A stretch of DNA of 64,000 bases from Vibrio parahaemolyticus (GTDB lineage: Bacteria; Pseudomonadota; Gammaproteobacteria; Enterobacterales; Vibrionaceae). The DNA is taken from contig NZ_UHIL01000002.1 of NCBI RefSeq assembly GCF_900460535.1, forward strand, positions 868,001-932,000, given 5' to 3'. This document shows positions 22,680-30,979 of this stretch, one piece after another (the stretch's first letter is position 1; the number at the start of each line of letters is the position of its first letter). The position numbers were made by a program, and so were the translations under genes. The notes under the pieces were generated by a model, which made no database searches, had not been told where the DNA came from, and saw only the letters and a list, made by a program, of their open reading frames with translations.

Positions 22680-23000
22680 ATGAACAACACTTCTATTCTT
22701 AAAGCTGCTCTGCTATTGGCTGGACTTTCTTCCTTTCACGCTTCTGCTCACTTTCCTCTAATGAGTTGTCATTTATCTCAAGATAAAGTGATTTGTGAAA
22801 CTGGCTACTCTGATGGCTCAACCGCGATTGATTACGATGTCGAAATGTACGACTACGAAGATAACCTCATCGCCAAAGTCAGAACAGACAAGCGTTCTAT
22901 TGCCGAGTTTTCTCATCCAGAGACTGATTTCTACTTGGTTTTCGATGCCGGTCATGAAAGCCCAGTTGAAGTGGATGTGGTTGAGCTGAAAGAGAAATGA
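22680..23000 (+). CDS. Small secreted protein of metal operon
   Basis: 106 residues. A signal peptide ends HASA, giving a mature N-terminus HFPLMSCHLSQDKVICETG. There are two Cys and two early His; the rest is acidic (YDVEMYDYEDNLIAKV). I do not recognise a family, though the His-initial mature end parallels the DUF4198 neighbour and could bind a metal. An upstream in-frame ATG at 22659 is possible. The stop overlaps the next start by four bases. Confidence 0.65.
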   Translation: MNNTSILKAALLLAGLSSFHASAHFPLMSCHLSQDKVICETGYSDGSTAIDYDVEMYDYEDNLIAKVRTDKRSIAEFSHPETDFYLVFDAGHESPVEVDVVELKEK

Positions 23001-23551
23001 TCACACAAAAAGTTCGTCCCGATAACGGTAGCCGAGAAGGGAAATGGGTGGCACTTACCATCGCTGGTATTCTTGCTTGCGCCAGTGTTTTGATGCCTCT
23101 GCACCAAGTTGATTCTCCCCATTCTGCAGTGCTTTCTCATCAAATTCGAATCACGGACTTGCGCCAAGAAGAGCTCGGTTTGATTGCCGAGCTAAAACTG
23201 GCGCATGAAGAACTGCGCGATTTACACGCAGAGTCCGGTACTTGGCCAGATACGGAAGAGATGGCGTTACTGTGGATTGCTCCCTTTGTTCAAGATCAAA
23301 ACTGGAAGCGTAAAGGTTCGCATCAATGGCAGAGCATTGGTGACGGGATCTACTTGGGCATCAGACAGAGTGAGCAAGGGGCGGCTTCAATGATTCTAGA
23401 TAGTCGTCAAAGCCACGCCGACATTTGGCTAATCGATGCCCATGGTTTTACGCCAACCCCAACATTGAGCGAAGAAAGCCATCGCCATCAACAGGGGTGG
23501 CAACAGCTAATTCTCTCTTCTCCATCTTCTGCTCATCCTTCGCACACTTAA
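22997..23551 (+). CDS. DUF6162-like membrane-anchored protein
   Basis: 184 residues. One transmembrane segment at about 17-35 (VALTIAGILACASVLMPL) is followed by a periplasmic domain with LRQEELGLIAELKLAHEELRDL, and WPDTEEMALLWIAPF. The C-terminus is His-rich (ESHRHQQGW, SSAHPSHT). This fits what I remember of DUF6162 proteins next to metal ABC transporters; the assignment is tentative. Its ATG overlaps the previous stop, so it is part of the operon. The His-rich tail suggests metal delivery to the binding protein encoded next. Confidence 0.6.
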   Translation: MITQKVRPDNGSREGKWVALTIAGILACASVLMPLHQVDSPHSAVLSHQIRITDLRQEELGLIAELKLAHEELRDLHAESGTWPDTEEMALLWIAPFVQDQNWKRKGSHQWQSIGDGIYLGIRQSEQGAASMILDSRQSHADIWLIDAHGFTPTPTLSEESHRHQQGWQQLILSSPSSAHPSHT

Positions 23552-23573
23552 CTCAATTCAAAGAATACATATT

Positions 23574-24500
23574 ATGATCACACGTTCGCTTTTACGTTCC
23601 ATGTTTGCATCTTGCGCTTTATTGGTCGCTAGCACGTCCAGTTTCGCGAGTGACAAAATGAAAATTGGTATCACGCTTCAGCCTTATTTCAGCTATGTGC
23701 ACGCTGTTGTTGGTGACAAAGCGGAAATCTTGCCGCTGGTGGATGCTGGCTTTAATCCTCATAACTACTTACCGCAACCGAATGATCTAAAACGTCTTAA
23801 TGAAATGGATGTCATTGTGGTGAATGGTATTGGCCATGATGATTTTGCATTGAAGGTGATCAACGCGTCGCAACGCGATGATCTCGTTGTCATTGAAGCC
23901 AACAAAGAAGTTCCGCTATTGCCAGCAATGGGACAATCAGTCGGGCAAGGCGCGGTGAATCCACATACGTTCGTTGGGCTATCAACAACGATTCAAAAGG
24001 TTTATACCATCGCGAGCGAGTTGAGCAAGCTCGACCCTGAAAATGCCGATTTCTACCGTAAAAACGCGCGTCAATACGCCAAAACTTTTCGCATGATGAA
24101 ACGTGATGCCATGTTGTCGTTGGGCGAATTGGACACGGCGGGTATGAAGGTTGCGACAACGCACAACGCATACGGCTACATTCTGCAAGAGTTTGGTGTG
24201 GATGTTGCCGCAGTGATTGAGCCAGCTCATGGCGTGGAGCCGAGCGCGAGCCAACTGCAAGAGACGATCGAGAAGATCAAACGATCTGGCATTGATGTGT
24301 TGTTTTACGAGCTGAATATGCCAAATCGCTTTGTTGATACCATCGAAGAAGCGACAGGAGTTAAGCTCTACCGTTTTTCTCACATGACGCATGGGGAATA
24401 CGAAGCGAACAAAGTGGAAGTTGAGATGCGCGAAAACGTTGAGACCTTGATTGAAGCGATGAAGTTCGTGGCAAGCAAACACGCACAGGAGAAAGCGTAA
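23574..24500 (+). CDS. Metal ABC transporter substrate-binding protein (ZnuA/MntC family)
   Basis: 308 residues with a signal peptide (to about 26, SSFAS). Cluster A-I/SBP_9 fold: the first ligand His63 in NPHNYLPQPND, the second His131 in NPHTFVGL and the third His197 in TTHNAYGY; the fourth position is probably Glu246 or a His near 270-273 (SHMTHGEYE). The flexible His-rich loop of ZnuA is absent. Three His favour zinc or iron; with a Fur box on the operon, Mn or Fe uptake is also possible. The stop overlaps the ATPase start by one base. Confidence 0.88.
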   Translation: MITRSLLRSMFASCALLVASTSSFASDKMKIGITLQPYFSYVHAVVGDKAEILPLVDAGFNPHNYLPQPNDLKRLNEMDVIVVNGIGHDDFALKVINASQRDDLVVIEANKEVPLLPAMGQSVGQGAVNPHTFVGLSTTIQKVYTIASELSKLDPENADFYRKNARQYAKTFRMMKRDAMLSLGELDTAGMKVATTHNAYGYILQEFGVDVAAVIEPAHGVEPSASQLQETIEKIKRSGIDVLFYELNMPNRFVDTIEEATGVKLYRFSHMTHGEYEANKVEVEMRENVETLIEAMKFVASKHAQEKA

Positions 24501-25234
24501 TGCTTGGTCCTTCTATCTCGATAGATAATTTAAGTCTCCAATACGGTGACAACGTGATATTGCAAAATGTCACGACAACCTTCGAGCCGGGCAAGTGCCA
24601 TGTGATCATGGGTCCAAATGGTGGAGGAAAAACCTCGTTGTTGCGCTCCGTACTTGGACTTACGCCTTTTACTGGCGATATTTCCGTTCACTGGCCGAAT
24701 AAGACTCACAATAAGCTTGGCGGAAACGTTGGTTATGTTCCTCAAAAAGCGATGTTTGAAGCCAGCTTACCGCTAACGGTGATGGATTTTGTGTTGCTGA
24801 ACCAAACACGAATCCCACTATTCTGGCGCCGTAAAACCAAACAAACACAACGTGCGTTGGCGCAATTAGATCGCGTCGGCATGGCCGCTCGCTCAGATCG
24901 TCGTATGGGGCAACTTTCTGGTGGTGAGCAACAGCGAGTGTTGTTCGCTCAGGCTTTGTTAGATGACCCAAGCTTGTTGGTGTTGGATGAGCCTACAACA
25001 GGGATGGACGAGCAAGGTGTGCGTTACCTTGAAGGGTTGATTCATGAAGTTGTCGCGCAGGGCAAAACGGTGTTAGCGGTTCATCATGATGTCACTGCGG
25101 TGCGTCGCTTAGATGCAGAAGTGCACGTTGTTAACCGTCAGATTGTGGCGTCCGGACACCACTCGGATGTTCTGAGCCCAGATCGTATTGAAACACTATT
25201 TAAGCACTACACAACCAAAGTGGAGGCGGCGTAA
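24500..25234 (+). CDS. Metal ABC transporter ATP-binding protein
   Basis: 244 residues. Walker A is GPNGGGKTS near 38-46, the Q-loop is VGYVPQKA, the signature LSGGEQQRV, Walker B LLVLDEPT and the switch His in VHHDV. It belongs to the ZnuC/MntB group by context. One-base overlaps with both neighbours indicate tight co-translation. Confidence 0.92.
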   Translation: MLGPSISIDNLSLQYGDNVILQNVTTTFEPGKCHVIMGPNGGGKTSLLRSVLGLTPFTGDISVHWPNKTHNKLGGNVGYVPQKAMFEASLPLTVMDFVLLNQTRIPLFWRRKTKQTQRALAQLDRVGMAARSDRRMGQLSGGEQQRVLFAQALLDDPSLLVLDEPTTGMDEQGVRYLEGLIHEVVAQGKTVLAVHHDVTAVRRLDAEVHVVNRQIVASGHHSDVLSPDRIETLFKHYTTKVEAA

Positions 25235-26109
25235 TGGAGTGGTTACGAGCACTGGCGGTGAGTGGTGTAGACGCTGGATGGTTGAGCGACAGCTTTGCGT
25301 ACGCTTTTATGGTGAACGCGATGGTCGCTGCGCTGATTTTGGGCCCGCTACTCGGCGGGCTGGGCACATTAGTGATTGCTAAGCGTTTGGCGTTTTTCTC
25401 CGAAGCAGTAGGCCACGCAGCACTGACGGGTATCGCTATTGGTGTTTTACTTGGTGAACCGCCAGAAAACCCAATCATAGGGTTGTTTAGCTTCTGCATG
25501 ATCTTTGCGTTGCTGCTGCACTTCGTGAGAAATCGCACGAATGTACCTTATGACACGTTGGTCGGTGTATTTCTGGCGTTAGCTCTGGCGGTCGGGGCGG
25601 CGTTGCTGATGTACGTCGCACGTAAGATCAACATACACATGCTAGAAAACGTACTGTTCGGTTCGATTTTGACGGTGACCGATAGAGACATCACGTTGCT
25701 TGCAGTGAGCTGCTTGATCATCCTGCTGCTGCTGATTCCGACATTTAATCGCATTTTGCTCACGTGTATCAGCCCAGATATTGCTCGCGTGCGTGGCTTC
25801 AATACCAGCTTTTACGACTACCTATTCGTCATGATGATCACTTTAGTGACGATCGCCGCAGTGAAGATCATTGGTGCCGTGTTAGTGGGTGCGCTGTTAT
25901 TGATCCCTGGTGCGACAGCTCGGTTGCTCACCAAGCGAATGGGAAGCTTTGTATTGCTTTCTTCTCTGCTTGCGACGGTTGCTTGCTTGGTTGGCACCAT
26001 ATTGCCAATGGAGCTCGACTTACCGGTGCCATCGGGCGCGTCGATCATCATTGTTTCCGCTGCTTTCTTCTTAACTGCAACGGTTTATCGAATTATTCGT
26101 AAAGCGTGA
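25234..26109 (+). CDS. Metal ABC transporter permease (ZnuB/MntC-type)
   Basis: 291 residues, with about eight hydrophobic helices across the length. The ABC-3 family region AVKIIGAVLVGALLLIPGAT is present, and the N-terminal block GPLLGGLGTLVIAKRLAFFS is typical of this family. It completes the importer with the preceding ATPase and binding protein. A GTG at its end could start the following frame, but that gene most likely starts at 26145. Confidence 0.9.
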   Translation: MEWLRALAVSGVDAGWLSDSFAYAFMVNAMVAALILGPLLGGLGTLVIAKRLAFFSEAVGHAALTGIAIGVLLGEPPENPIIGLFSFCMIFALLLHFVRNRTNVPYDTLVGVFLALALAVGAALLMYVARKINIHMLENVLFGSILTVTDRDITLLAVSCLIILLLLIPTFNRILLTCISPDIARVRGFNTSFYDYLFVMMITLVTIAAVKIIGAVLVGALLLIPGATARLLTKRMGSFVLLSSLLATVACLVGTILPMELDLPVPSGASIIIVSAAFFLTATVYRIIRKA

Positions 26110-26144
26110 TAACGCTTTTACCTACCCAACTTAAGTATCTCGAC

Positions 26145-27014
26145 ATGAAAATGAAAACTCTTACTTTAGGTTTAGGATTGATGGCGGTGAGTACATTGTC
26201 ATCATTGGCGATGGCCAAAGATATTTTGACCAGTACCCTTGTGACTTACATGCTGTCAGAGCAACTGATGAAAGGAACGGGCGTGGAAACCACATATCTG
26301 CCTCCTAAACGCTATGGCATTGAACGCGTGGCGAATTGGTTTGCCACTAAAGGTGCAAACCAAGTTTCAGAGGCAGGAAAGAGCGCAACCGTGGCTATTA
26401 CCATGAGAGCCATTTGGGACCAGGACCCGACGTATGTCTACGCACGACAAGGCAACATTCGTTTGATCGAAATTGATGCATCACAAGCGATTTCCCCTAG
26501 AGCTCAAGGCGTTGCGGCCTTAAAGCTGGAAGATGGAGCCACATCTAAATACGTTTGGTTGAACCCCAGTAATTTAATTCGTATGACAGCGATTGTCGGT
26601 GACGATCTGCAAAAGTTGTATCCACAGTTCCAAGAGCAAATCCAAAGTAACCAACAAGCATTAATGCTTAGCGTGCGTGAGTTGATTAACCAACAACAAG
26701 CAGTGATATTTGAAAAAGAGATCGATTCAATCGTGTTGATGAGTGAATCACTAGAAGATTTTGCTTCAGGAAACCAACTTTTTGTCGTCAAACGTCAGTT
26801 CAAACCAGAGTTAGAATGGAGTGAAAAAGACAAACTATCTTTAAAAGCTCAGTTTGAACAAGATAAAACACTATGGTTGGTGACGGATAAAAAACCATCA
26901 AAAACCTTAACTTCTTTGGTATCACCGGATCGCATACTGCAAATTGATAATATTGACCGCTGGGGCAGTAAGGGTATCAAAACTGAGAAGCCACTCGCAC
27001 GGTGGAAGATGTAA
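26145..27014 (+). CDS. Histidine-free paralogue of metal-binding SBP
   Basis: 289 residues with a clear signal peptide (to about 24, SLAMA), so ATG 26145 is preferred over the in-frame GTG at 26106. It appears to be a degenerate ZnuA-type binding protein: KYVWLNPSNLIRMTAIVGDDLQKLYP (read in two parts) lines up with the usual HVWLDP and helical linker. The whole protein contains no His and no Cys, so it cannot bind metal as its neighbour does. It may be an accessory subunit, bind another ligand, or be a redundant copy. Last gene of the operon; a terminator follows. Confidence 0.65.
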   Translation: MKMKTLTLGLGLMAVSTLSSLAMAKDILTSTLVTYMLSEQLMKGTGVETTYLPPKRYGIERVANWFATKGANQVSEAGKSATVAITMRAIWDQDPTYVYARQGNIRLIEIDASQAISPRAQGVAALKLEDGATSKYVWLNPSNLIRMTAIVGDDLQKLYPQFQEQIQSNQQALMLSVRELINQQQAVIFEKEIDSIVLMSESLEDFASGNQLFVVKRQFKPELEWSEKDKLSLKAQFEQDKTLWLVTDKKPSKTLTSLVSPDRILQIDNIDRWGSKGIKTEKPLARWKM

Positions 27015-27039
27015 CACGTAAAATGCCACAGAAGTAATG

Positions 27040-27068
27040 ATAGGGAATGAAAAGTTCCCTATTTTTTT
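27040..27068 (+). terminator. Terminator of metal-uptake operon
   Basis: ATAGGGAA and TTCCCTAT arms, then seven T. Confidence 0.85.
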
Positions 27069-27229
27069 GGGGCGTAGATCAAGAATTGAGTACAAATAAC
27101 ACCAGTTGCATAAGAAAGTGTTTGTTTCATTTATATTTCATTACTACTTTGTTATCTGTTCGTTGCGAACGATTCAGTTTTATTCTGTTTTGAAACGAAC
27201 CGGTACAAACAACTATACGGATGTTAACA

Positions 27230-28279
27230 ATGAAAATGAAAACTCTAGCCGTTGCAGTGGCGGCACTAGCATGTGGTTCACAGGCCTTCGCAGCAGAAGT
27301 TTATAACAGCGATGGTACATCTTTATCGATTGGCGGTCACGTTTCTGTTGGCGTGGGTGAGTATTTCGAAGATGAAGTGAAAGTTCACCAAGTGTCTCCG
27401 CGTATCAACGTGGCGGGTAAAAAGGACATTGGCAACGGTGTTACTGTAGATGCGAAAGGTGAGTGGGCTCTTAACTACCTTAAAGGTGGAGAGCAATCTT
27501 TCTCTACTCGTTTGGGTTACATTGGTGCAACCCATGAGCAGCTTGGTCGTGTTGTTGCTGGTACTCAGTGGGCACCTTATTATGATGTTGCGGGCGTAGC
27601 GGATTTGCCAATCGCGTTTGCTAACGATTTCTTATACGACAATCATAATAATCTGGGTACTGGTCGTGCTGAGAAAATGATCAGCTATCGTAAAAGTTTC
27701 CAATTCGGTGAAGGTTTTGCTTTCAACCTTGGCCTAGGTTGGCAGGGTGAAAACGATGACACAGGGTTGTCACTTGTACAAAACCCGAGCACTGGCCTTC
27801 CTGAGTATGTTTCTAAGGGAAACAAGTATGACCAACGTGGTCAAATCGCACTAAGTGGCTCTGTTGCGGGCTTCGGCATTGGTTACGTATACAGCGGCGG
27901 TGATGTTGAGATCTCTTCTTTAGGTACTAAGTCAGCTGAATCACACCTATTCTCTGTAAATTACGGTGAGTACGGTTCTGGTCTATACGCAGCTGTTGTT
28001 TACGGCATGAACGATTACTTCTACGAGATGCGTGAAGAGACATCTCAGCTTGAAGGTCTATTGGCGTACGGCGTAAATAACTGGACGTTCAGCGTTAACT
28101 ACGAAGGCGTAGAAGACGACAAAGACAACAAGACAGTTAAGAGCGAAACAGCACTACAAGCTGAGTACTCAGTGACTCCTTCGTTCGTTACTTTCGTTGG
28201 TTACCAATTCGACCTAGGTAATGACTACAACAACGAAGAGAACGATTACTGGACTCTAGGCGCTCGTTACTACTTCTAA
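27230..28279 (+). CDS. General outer-membrane porin
   Basis: 349 residues from ATG 27230; ATGs at 27221 and 27236 are also possible. The signal peptide ends AFA and the mature protein starts AEVYNSDG, as in Gram-negative trimeric porins. Alternating beta strands run throughout, with VNYEGVEDDKDNKTV and a C-terminal EENDYWTLGARYYF ending in Phe as BamA substrates do. The acidic loop with PIAFANDFLYD is probably loop 3, the constriction loop. It is monocistronic, with a terminator just downstream; solute specificity cannot be read. Confidence 0.88.
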   Translation: MKMKTLAVAVAALACGSQAFAAEVYNSDGTSLSIGGHVSVGVGEYFEDEVKVHQVSPRINVAGKKDIGNGVTVDAKGEWALNYLKGGEQSFSTRLGYIGATHEQLGRVVAGTQWAPYYDVAGVADLPIAFANDFLYDNHNNLGTGRAEKMISYRKSFQFGEGFAFNLGLGWQGENDDTGLSLVQNPSTGLPEYVSKGNKYDQRGQIALSGSVAGFGIGYVYSGGDVEISSLGTKSAESHLFSVNYGEYGSGLYAAVVYGMNDYFYEMREETSQLEGLLAYGVNNWTFSVNYEGVEDDKDNKTVKSETALQAEYSVTPSFVTFVGYQFDLGNDYNNEENDYWTLGARYYF

Positions 28280-28322
28280 TAAATAGGACAGTTTCTACTG
28301 CCTAAACACATTTATTGTGTTA

Positions 28323-28353
28323 ACGCCTACTCGTTGTGAGTAGGCGTTTTTCT
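28323..28353 (+). terminator. Porin terminator
   Basis: AACGCCTACTC and GAGTAGGCGTT arms followed by TTTC; strong stem, short T-run. Confidence 0.8.
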
Positions 28354-28439
28354 TTCCGCTTTGGTGGTGATTTCCCCCTAAGCAGGTGGAATGAGGTTTA
28401 GGCTTAAATTGCTTCTCTGCTTCGAGAATGTGTCCAAAC

Positions 28440-28469
28440 AAAAATGCCCGCAGTGTGCGGGCATTTTTA
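28440..28469 (-). terminator. Terminator of oligopeptidase gene
   Basis: AAAAATGCCCGCA and TGCGGGCATTTTT form a symmetrical hairpin with A- and T-runs on both sides, just past the minus-strand stop at 28488. Confidence 0.85.
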
Positions 28470-28487
28470 TGAGTGGTGTGTATATGC

Positions 28488-30653
28488 TTATTTTTTATCG
28501 AGCAAGTCGAGGAAGAACGCGTATTCCAGTGCATCTTCTTTCAAACGTTTGAATCGGCCAGATGCGCCGCCGTGTCCTGCTTCCATATCGGTTTTGAACA
28601 ACAAGACGTTATCGTCGGTTTTCATTTCACGAAGCTTGGCTACCCACTTCATCGGTTCAAAGTACTGCACTTGAGAGTCGTGTAAGCCTGTTGTCACCAA
28701 CATGTTCGGGTAGTTTTGCGCTTTGACATTGTCGTAAGGCGAATAACTCAACATGTAGTCATAGTATGTTTTGTTGTTCGGGTTACCCCATTCATCATAC
28801 TCATTCGTGGTGAGTGGAATCGATTCATCAAGCATCGTTGTAACAACATCGACAAATGGAACATGTGCGCCAATACCGCGATACAACTCAGGGGCTTGAT
28901 TAATAATGGCACCCATCAATAAACCGCCAGCAGACCCACCAACGGCGAAGACTTTGTCTTTCGCGCCGTAGCCTTGCTCAACCAAACCTTTAGTCACATC
29001 AATAAAGTCGTTGAAGGTATTCTGTTTGGTGAGTTTTTTACCATCTTCATACCAAGGTCGGCCTAGCATTTCAGAACCGCGAATGTGAGCGATTGCAAAT
29101 ACAAAACCACGGTCCAACAGACTTAGTCGTGTAGAGCCGAACGTTGGTTCGATGGTCGCACCGTAAGAGCCGTAACCGTATTGGTAAAGCGGATTTGTAC
29201 CATCTTTCTTAAACAAGTCCTTACGATACACCAGTGACACAGGGACCTCTTTTCCATCACGTGCTTTGATCATGATGCGCTCTGATTGGTAGTTATCCGC
29301 ATCAAAGTCACCCAATACAGGTGTCTGCTTCATGATTTCAGATTCGCCCGTTTTCAGATCGAAGTCGTAGTAGGTTCCTGGAGTAGTCAAGCTACTGTAG
29401 TAAATGCGAACTTTTTTGTTATCCAGTTCGAAGTTGCCTGTTAAGTATGCCGCGAACGCATCGTCATTAAATGTGAGCGGGAATTCTTTTCCTGTTGAAA
29501 GCTGACGCACAGTGACGCTCGCTAGACCGTTAGAGCGCTGCTCATAGACGAGGTGGTCATCGAATAGCTCGAAGTCAACAAGTTGAGTATTGTCGTCTGC
29601 GGCAATCACATCTTGCCATTTAGAACGATCGTGCATCTCCTCTTGCTTAACTTTCATCAAACGGAAGTTGACGGCTTGATAGTTGGTATAAATGTAATAC
29701 CAATTGTCTAGCTTGGAAATGCTGTATTCAATGCCATCTTCACGAGGGTAGAACGGTTCCGCCTTCGCTTTAGGATTGTTCGCATCGATGATGGAGACGC
29801 CGCTGGTCTCTGTACTCGAATGCCAAATGTAAACCTCGTCACCATCTTTGCTTTTGCTTAGTGAGGTGTAATAGGCGCTGTCGGTTTCTTCAAAAATCAG
29901 CTCATCGCTGCTTTGTGGTGTGCCCAATACGTGACGATAAACTTGATAGCCTAGCAAGGTTTGTGGATCTTTTTTGATGTAATAGAACGCGTTGTTGTCG
30001 TTCTGCCATGCGACAGCGCTTGACGCCCCTTCAATTTCATCTTGTAAGTAATTACCTGTGGTCAGATCTTTAATCTTAATGGTGTAAACACGGCGGCTTA
30101 ATGTGTCTTCGCCATACGCCAATAAGTTTTCATTCGGGCTGACGTACAGGCCACCAATACTGAAAAATTCATGCTCTTTCGCAAGTTCATTGACATCTAA
30201 GATGACTTGTTTGTCTTTACCAGCAAAATCTTTTGCTCGAAGATGAACTTCGTATTCGTTATCTCCGGTAACTTCACTTGAGTAGAAGTAGTTTCCTTTA
30301 CGCACAGGAACGGAATTGTCGTCTTTTGCTATGCGACCTTTAATTTCTTCAAATAGCTCATTTTGAAGAGCTTCAGTGTGCTTGAGAACGGTTTCCGCAT
30401 ACTGATTTTCTTGCTCTAGGTGCTGCAAAATTTCTGGATCTTTACGCTCGTCGTCACGCATCCAGTAGTAGTTATCAACGCGAGTATCACCATGATTGGT
30501 CATCGCGTGAGGGATTTTTTTTGCAACCGGGGCTTGAGTTTGCTGAGCAACGATCTGTGATTGGGAATATTGAGTCATGGTTGGAGTTCCTTGATTGCTG
30601 CATCCGGCGATAAGCGCGACCGATACGGCCAACGTAGTTAAAGTGAAACGCAT
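28488..30653 (-). CDS. ptrB: Oligopeptidase B, lipoprotein form (S9 family)
   Basis: 721 residues: an N-terminal seven-blade propeller and a C-terminal alpha/beta-hydrolase domain. The catalytic triad is readable: Ser near 573 (VGGSAGGLLMG), Asp near 657 (GLHDSQVQYFEP) and His near 697 (EAGHGGASGR). It should cut after basic residues in short peptides. Unusually for PtrB, the N-terminus is a lipoprotein signal with lipobox (VALIAGCSNQG), so this enzyme is probably membrane-attached in the periplasm. The gene is monocistronic. Confidence 0.88.
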   Translation of the reverse strand: MRFTLTTLAVSVALIAGCSNQGTPTMTQYSQSQIVAQQTQAPVAKKIPHAMTNHGDTRVDNYYWMRDDERKDPEILQHLEQENQYAETVLKHTEALQNELFEEIKGRIAKDDNSVPVRKGNYFYSSEVTGDNEYEVHLRAKDFAGKDKQVILDVNELAKEHEFFSIGGLYVSPNENLLAYGEDTLSRRVYTIKIKDLTTGNYLQDEIEGASSAVAWQNDNNAFYYIKKDPQTLLGYQVYRHVLGTPQSSDELIFEETDSAYYTSLSKSKDGDEVYIWHSSTETSGVSIIDANNPKAKAEPFYPREDGIEYSISKLDNWYYIYTNYQAVNFRLMKVKQEEMHDRSKWQDVIAADDNTQLVDFELFDDHLVYEQRSNGLASVTVRQLSTGKEFPLTFNDDAFAAYLTGNFELDNKKVRIYYSSLTTPGTYYDFDLKTGESEIMKQTPVLGDFDADNYQSERIMIKARDGKEVPVSLVYRKDLFKKDGTNPLYQYGYGSYGATIEPTFGSTRLSLLDRGFVFAIAHIRGSEMLGRPWYEDGKKLTKQNTFNDFIDVTKGLVEQGYGAKDKVFAVGGSAGGLLMGAIINQAPELYRGIGAHVPFVDVVTTMLDESIPLTTNEYDEWGNPNNKTYYDYMLSYSPYDNVKAQNYPNMLVTTGLHDSQVQYFEPMKWVAKLREMKTDDNVLLFKTDMEAGHGGASGRFKRLKEDALEYAFFLDLLDKK

Positions 30654-30917
30654 CTGTTAATCCTTATATTTTATACCTAAGTTGCCTCATCCTGAGGGTA
30701 TGGACTTTGGTTTCATTGAGAGTTTTCAGGCTGGTCACGCTTTTGTTTTAGAGAGCAGAAATGTGGTTCGAGAAGTGAATACTCTCCCCATTTCTGAACG
30801 GCTCATTGTTGTGACCTGTTGGCTTGAAAACGCATTGTGTAAGCAACTGTTATTTTTAACAAATATCACTTCTAAAGTTAAATCATTCTCATCAATAAAT
30901 AGAGGGAGTGTGATATG
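30654..30917. other. Intergenic stretch, no gene seen
   Basis: The promoter of the minus-strand ptrB should be here. A 78-codon plus-strand frame has no good ribosome-binding site and no recognisable family. Confidence 0.5.
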
Positions 30918-30953
30918 AAAAAAGGGACACACTATTTCGTGTGTCCCTTTTCA
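30918..30953 (-). terminator. Terminator of emrD-like gene
   Basis: AAAGGGACACAC pairs with GTGTGTCCCTTT; on the minus strand the stem runs into TTTTTTC. Confidence 0.85.
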
Positions 30954-30979
30954 ATGCTTTGGTCAGATTGAAATGGCGG

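Noticed and set aside
23982..24482. 166-codon frame antisense to the metal-binding protein gene
   Set aside because: Shadow of a conserved gene; composition is odd and no family is recognised.
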